A DNA stretch of 60,554 bases from Gnetum montanum (lineage: Eukaryota; Streptophyta; Gnetopsida; Gnetales; Gnetaceae). The notes under the pieces are model-generated. The model saw only the letters and a program-made list of their open reading frames with translations, did no database searches and was not told the origin of the DNA. Shown here one piece after another: positions 56,742-60,554 of this stretch; within the stretch, counting starts at the first letter, position 1; the number at the start of each line of letters is the position of its first letter. Location of the stretch: assembly GCA_015680685.1 (NCBI GenBank), contig MNCI01022092.1:421233-481786 (forward strand). The letters are read 5' to 3'. The translations under genes were made by a program, and so were the position numbers.

Positions 56742-57042
56742 TACCCATTGTTGGCGATTGTTTGGGACACGACCGCCAACGAGTGTCCTCGAATAGGATT
56801 TAGGTGCCTACTGGTCTCTGGCAACACCAAGGCCCAGATACCTACAAATAAACTCAGTAGTTAATGTGAGTATGTGTGTGTGCTGTTGCAGCGTGTGGTT
56901 GTGTGAAATGTAACAATTGCGTTGTGTGTGAACTACAAATGACTTACTTTAAAGAGATTCAGCCAACTTTGCCAAGTACTGTGAGTTCTTGAAAATTTCC
57001 TATTTTGTTCAACTGCATAGTCTACGCTGTCCTTATAATACC
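56742..57042 (-). pseudogene. Spliced-looking exon pair of unknown gene
   Basis: On the minus strand an open stretch (DSVDYAVEQNRKFSRTHS, then WQSWLNLFK) ends at 56948 at a GTAAGT donor. A TTTATTTGTAG acceptor follows at 56842, giving a 106-bp intron. The downstream exon stays open in the same phase apart from one TAA until the G LTR. The upstream side is cut off by element F. I recognise no family. A weak likeness to exon 7 of the antisense gene in D (VEQ-R spacing followed by Trp) is noted but unproven. Confidence 0.35.
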
Positions 57043-58681
57043 TGTAATGACGGAAAACGTCGACAGCTGGAAATACCGACCGAAATTCCGTGTACACAGT
57101 TTTTACCACGGATCCGCGCAAGGGCTAAGCTGGAAAAACGAATCCGCGGTGCCCTGAACGGTCTTGTCGATCAGACAGGGACTTACGGGTCAGTAAAAAT
57201 GATGATGATTATAGATCAATCGTAAAACGGGAAGACAACGACGTAAATGGACCGCTGCGAGGATAACGTCAAAACGCCGAAAAGATGCTGATCGGGAGAA
57301 AAATTCGTGTAATTGCAAAGATCAAAGATGCCAGATCGGATATATGTTTGTATATGTATTTCGTTACAATGGGAGAAAACTCCCAATAACTGGATACAAA
57401 AAATGAGCACAAAATAGCAAGAAAACTGTCTGGACAGAAGTCTGATCTACCTTATAGGCCGAAGCTCAGGTGCAGGAATGGTCAAGCTCTGAAGTCTGTC
57501 GATCTTTTGACCGATAGAACCTGCTAACTGGGCGAGACGATTCTGCAATCCCCGTTCTGCTTCTTTGCTTCAGATAGATTTGCTGTTAGGACTCGGGCGT
57601 GCTGTGTTCTGTTCCTGCTAAAGGATGGTGTTTGCGGTGATTATTGAGAGGTTGCTCTTGTTTCTCTGTTCAGGGCGATAAGTGTTCCCTTGCTTAGAAA
57701 ATGCTCTTGTCCTCTTGATCTGCTGTGAAAAGCGATAAGTGCTCTGGTGCTCCGTTAACTTGTCCCCTTGCCAACTTCTGAATCCCCCTTTTTTGTATAT
57801 GTGTCAATCGGGGTATTTATAGGCTGTGACACGCGCAACCCTGATGATGTGGGCCCGAATGTCACGGATCCTGTTGACGTCATTCTTTTAAGTCGAACTG
57901 CGACTACGCACAACACGCTTGTTTGCGTGCTGTGCGTGTGAAGAGCAGGCCCATGATAGGCATGTCTCGGCTGCATTTGCGCTCATTCGCGTTGTGTTGC
58001 GTGTATGAGCGCAATCTTGGTGTAACAACAACACGCTCAAGCTTGTTTTACGCTCATCACGCAACTGTGCGTGACGCAGCGTAATGAGCGTGCACTTGCA
58101 TTCTGACCTACGCACGAGCACGCATTGCCGCGTAATGTGCATAAAGATCAGTTGTTTAAGCACTGCGAGAACAAGTGCCAACCCGTCATGTTTCTCTGGA
58201 TTTTTCCTTTAACTGTCCTGGAGCTTATCACGCTCATCACGCTGCCATGCGTGATGGAGCGTAAACTTGTCCTTAGACAAATTCGAGGCGTCTTCACTGT
58301 CTTGGAGCTTATCACGCTCATCATGCTGCCGTGCGTGATGGAGCGTAACCTTGTCCTTGAACGAATTTGCCTTTGACTGTCTTTAGAGCTTATCACGCTC
58401 ATCACGCTGCCGTGCGTGATGGAGCGTAAACTTGTCCTCAGACAAATTTGAGGCGCGTTCACTGTCTTGGAGCTTATCACGCTCACCACGCTGCCGTGCG
58501 TGATGAAGCGTAATCTTGTCCTTGAATAAATTTGCCTTTAACTGTCTTTGGAGCTTATCACGCTCATCACGCTGCCGTGCGTGATGGAGCGTAAACTTGT
58601 CCTTAGAAAAATTTGAGGCGCGTTCTCGCTCAAATTAGGAATCTTCGCCTGAGGCCGACCCGTAATTTTCACGGTGTTTCA
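57043..58681 (-). repeat. Element F 3' LTR
   Basis: The LTR starts TGAAACACCGTGAAAATTAC and ends CGTTTTCCGTCATTACA on the minus strand, like D. The TATA box is at 57814-57821 (TATTTATA on plus). Its U3 is enlarged by a tandem palindrome array. Confidence 0.9.
58221..58620. repeat. Five tandem palindromic units in element F LTR, alternating 84 and 81 bp
   Basis: Units start with GAGCTTATCACGCTCATCAC at 58221, 58305, 58386, 58470 and 58551, so spacings are 84, 81, 84 and 81 bp. Each contains ACGCTCATCACGC, a 6-base loop, and GCGTGATGGAGCGT, a 13-bp stem with one bulged base. Units 1, 3 and 5 share one tail (ACAAATTCGAGGCG type) and units 2 and 4 another (GAATTTGCCTTT type). This is a 165-bp two-unit higher-order repeat. 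A related single palindrome lies at about 58048-58090. Confidence 0.9.
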
Positions 58682-58698
58682 ATGGCCCCTCTTTGTTG
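58682..58698 (-). promoter_or_regulatory. Element F polypurine tract
   Basis: CAACAAAGAGGGGCCAT on the minus strand is identical to the tract of D. Confidence 0.85.
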
Positions 58699-59743
58699 AC
58701 GGTTAGAGGGCATACCCGAAGAACATCGACAAAGAATGCGAAACACTGGATTGGTAGAAGCAAGAACAACGTTCCTCCATGACTACTCAGGTATTGCTCC
58801 GTTTATGTAAAATAGGAAGGTTTGCGAGTATGAGAGGTAGAAGGGTGTAACTGGAAACAAGTTCGGGGAAGATGCAAACGGTGTGTTTATTTATGTCAAC
58901 AGGAATGCTTTCAGACGAGCGTAGCGCGTCAATCTGAGATATCTCTGTTACAAATTGTAGCAGGAATGCGTGCAAAAGGAGCATTGCGCGTCACTTTTGC
59001 GATGTCTCTGCTAGCGTGAGTACGAAAAATGAAGATTTGCGTGTGTGAATGCTGCGTATGGGAACTGGGTGGTGGGGAAGAAGGAAACGAGGATGAAGGG
59101 TAGACGCGTGTCGGGAAGAAATGTGCAAAACTGAGTGGGTGGGCAAACCTGAGCAGCCATTTCAGCATGTTGTTGTACTTCGCCGCTCAGATGGACGCAC
59201 CTTTGAATGATGCCCTCCAAGTTAAGCAGCCTGCAACCACAAAAGAAAACAGAGGACGCCTTTGCTTATAGACAACAGACGGGGTTCTTGGAGCCAATGC
59301 TGTCGGATGTTAACCAGAGCCAATGTACTGTCAAGACGAAGCCGGAGCACGCAGGCAACGCCACCAATCCTGATGATTCGGCCTTGCATATCATCGCGAA
59401 AAGGCATCAGATGCAGTGCAGCTCGTTGGTCGCACCAGGAACCAGCCAGATGAATCTGCGAGGCCGGCGTCCGATAGCGATGAATGGCGGAGACACACGG
59501 CGCCGTGACCAATGAGGAGTTCGTTGGGGCTCCCGCTAACGAGGCTAAACTCCCGGAGCTGCTACCACCGCGGCGGACGCAGTAGCGGCATCTCTGAGGG
59601 ATCAGTAAGATGCCTCTGTGCTTGTTCGAGGAATCAATAAGATGCTGGAGGGGTGGTGACGCCAAAACTGTCTCAGCGTCCCACCCTGTTGGCCGTGTAG
59701 CTGTATCTGAGATGATCCCGCTCGCTTGATGCGTATGAGTCCC
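58699..59743 (-). other. Conserved 3' region of element F with a small exon-like ORF
   Basis: The part 59230-59520 aligns with D at about 30400-30680 and ends at a TTGTGGTTGCAG acceptor-like site (59231). The next bases read IIQRCVHLSGEVQQ and EMAAQVCPP, the same peptide as in D. An open frame of 387 codons (60385-59222) spans this region and the array without a stop, but it reads the repeat units in several frames and I do not treat it as one gene. From 58699 to 59130 no gene is seen. Confidence 0.55.
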
Positions 59744-60229
59744 AGTTTTAAGTCCTGGTAGACTGCTGTTACTGGTTTTAAGTCCCAGTAGACCATGGTC
59801 CCAGTTTAAAGTCCAGGCGGACCGAGAAGTACTAGTTTTTCGTCGTAGCGGACGATGGATAGGCTGGTTTAGGGTCCCAGCAGACCGTGCTGTGGATGTC
59901 AGTTTTACGTCGTGACCCAGGGACAGATCTATGCTGGTTTTACATCTCAGCAGATGGCTAGTCACCTGTGCCAGTTTAGCGTCGTGGCGGACGCGTGCAA
60001 AGGGTGCCAGTTTTTCGTCTTGGCGGACCTGTACAGCATTGCTAGTTTTACGTCGTGGCGGACGGTAACCACTTGCCAGTTTAGCGTCGTGGTGGACGCG
60101 TGCAAAGTATGCCAGTTTAACGTCATAGCGGACGGTCGGTGCCAGTTTAACGTCGTAGTGGACGTGCAGTGCCAGTTTAACGTCGTAGCGGATGTGTGAT
60201 GCCAGTTTAACGTCGTAGCGGACGATGAC
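59744..60229 (-). repeat. Fifteen-unit short repeat array after integrase of F
   Basis: On the minus strand about 15 units with core CGTCCGCTACGACGTTAAAC are followed by the same series of diverged units as in D. Unit-specific variants (for example CCGCCAAGACGAAAAACTGG) and spacers (TGTACAG, ACATCCACAGCA) occur in the same order in both elements. Confidence 0.9.
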
Positions 60230-60261
60230 CGTCATACCTACTGTCGACACCGCTGTTGCTG

Positions 60262-60549
60262 CTAGATGAAGTACCGCTTTAAATAGACATGATTCACAGG
60301 ATTTGCCAACTGGTTGCCGTTGACGTCTGCCAATTTGAACGCTCCATTGCTGTATGCGTCGATCATCAAGAAAGGGCCTTCCCAATTTGCAGAGAACTTG
60401 CCTGCTGGTTCACGCACACCCTTGAGAACCAGATCTCCTTTCGTGATCGGACGTTGCTGAAAATTATGATGATGCTTTTGTCTCTGTTTATCCTGATATC
60501 TCTCAATTGCCTCAAGAGCCTGTATCCGCTTCTCTTCCAATGACTCCAA
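60262..60549 (-). CDS. Element F integrase C-terminal end (partial)
   Basis: The minus frame runs from the window edge to the stop at 60262 without interruption: MESLEEKRIQALEAIERYQD, QRPITKGDLVLKGV, EGPFLMIDAYSNGAFKLADV and the end INHVYLKRYFI. It matches the integrase end of D (SVEEKRIQALDTIEKYQD ... INHVYLKRYYI). It is the C-terminal chromatin/DNA-binding part; the core is outside the window. The lack of stops suggests F is younger or better preserved than D here. Confidence 0.85.
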   Translation of the reverse strand: MESLEEKRIQALEAIERYQDKQRQKHHHNFQQRPITKGDLVLKGVREPAGKFSANWEGPFLMIDAYSNGAFKLADVNGNQLANPVNHVYLKRYFI

Positions 60550-60554
60550 ATCCG

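Larger units (their letters stand above)
57043..60554 (-). mobile_element. Element F: 3' part of a Tat-like retrotransposon
   Basis: On the minus strand the window holds the integrase C-terminus, the short-repeat array, the conserved 3' region, polypurine tract and 3' LTR. All match element D in order and sequence, though the LTR is longer (1,639 vs 1,350 bp). The rest lies beyond the right edge. ATACC at 57038-57042 would be the flanking target copy. Confidence 0.9.

Noticed and set aside
56742-56790. TTGGCGATTGTTTGGGAC after the G LTR as a primer site for a plus-strand element
   Set aside because: The G LTR reads on the minus strand by its TATA box and family alignment, so this side is the polypurine side; the match is weak.
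58125-58489. Frames of 83-113 codons on both strands in the F LTR
   Set aside because: They arise from the tandem palindromic units, which are read in parallel frames; the region is U3.
1-60554. tRNA, rRNA or other structural RNA genes
   Set aside because: No cloverleaf, A/B-box pair or rRNA-like stretch was noticed by eye; the tRNA-like matches are only retroelement primer sites. A covariance-model scan was not possible here.

Overview
The window looks like intergenic repeat DNA from a large seed-plant genome (gymnosperm-like in its repeat load; the species cannot be named). I see no convincing intact host gene. Almost all of it is Ty3/gypsy-type LTR retrotransposon sequence, nested up to four deep and decayed mainly by C-to-T and G-to-A transitions, as expected of long-methylated plant DNA. 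Element letters below are my own labels.

Layout. 1-2489: left flank, mostly AT-rich, with a small GC-richer patch and three degenerate copies of a dispersed repeat. 2490-55668: element C (minus strand, Athila-like), cut in two by element A (4851-45823, plus strand, same broad family), which sits inside C's extra ORF. Element A is itself split by element E (12209-32668, minus strand, Tat-like, mostly missing behind a one-base gap) and by element B (33171-44496, plus strand, Athila-like). Element E's LTR is split by element D (15512-32660, plus strand, Tat-like). D has two 1,350-bp LTRs and a perfect 5-bp target duplication. To the right lie an LTR of element G (55904-56741, minus), a small spliced-looking exon pair, and the 3' end of element F (57043 to the window end, minus), a sister of D.

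Function. A, B and C share LTRs bounded by TGATGA...TCATCA, a primer site matching the 3' end of tRNA-Asp, gag with a CDICQY-type zinc motif, protease, reverse transcriptase, RNase H and integrase, a conserved spacer, an LTR-like internal promoter, and an extra coiled-coil ORF behind a splice acceptor. Each has lost a different essential part. D carries gag, protease, reverse transcriptase, two RNase H domains (the Tat hallmark) and integrase.

Most interesting. D's interval between protease and reverse transcriptase holds an antisense gene that I can resolve into eight exons with seven GT-AG introns and unbroken phase. It encodes a hypothetical ~1,129-residue protein if transition-type stops are ignored. 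The same interval is bracketed by phase-matched sense splice sites, so the gene would lie inside a sense intron. D and F also share a ~15-unit short-repeat array downstream of integrase that is collinear unit by unit, and the LTRs of D, E and F each carry their own palindrome array. Assembly problems are visible at 12450, 40692-40737 and 49061-49292. All translations and alignments were done by eye.
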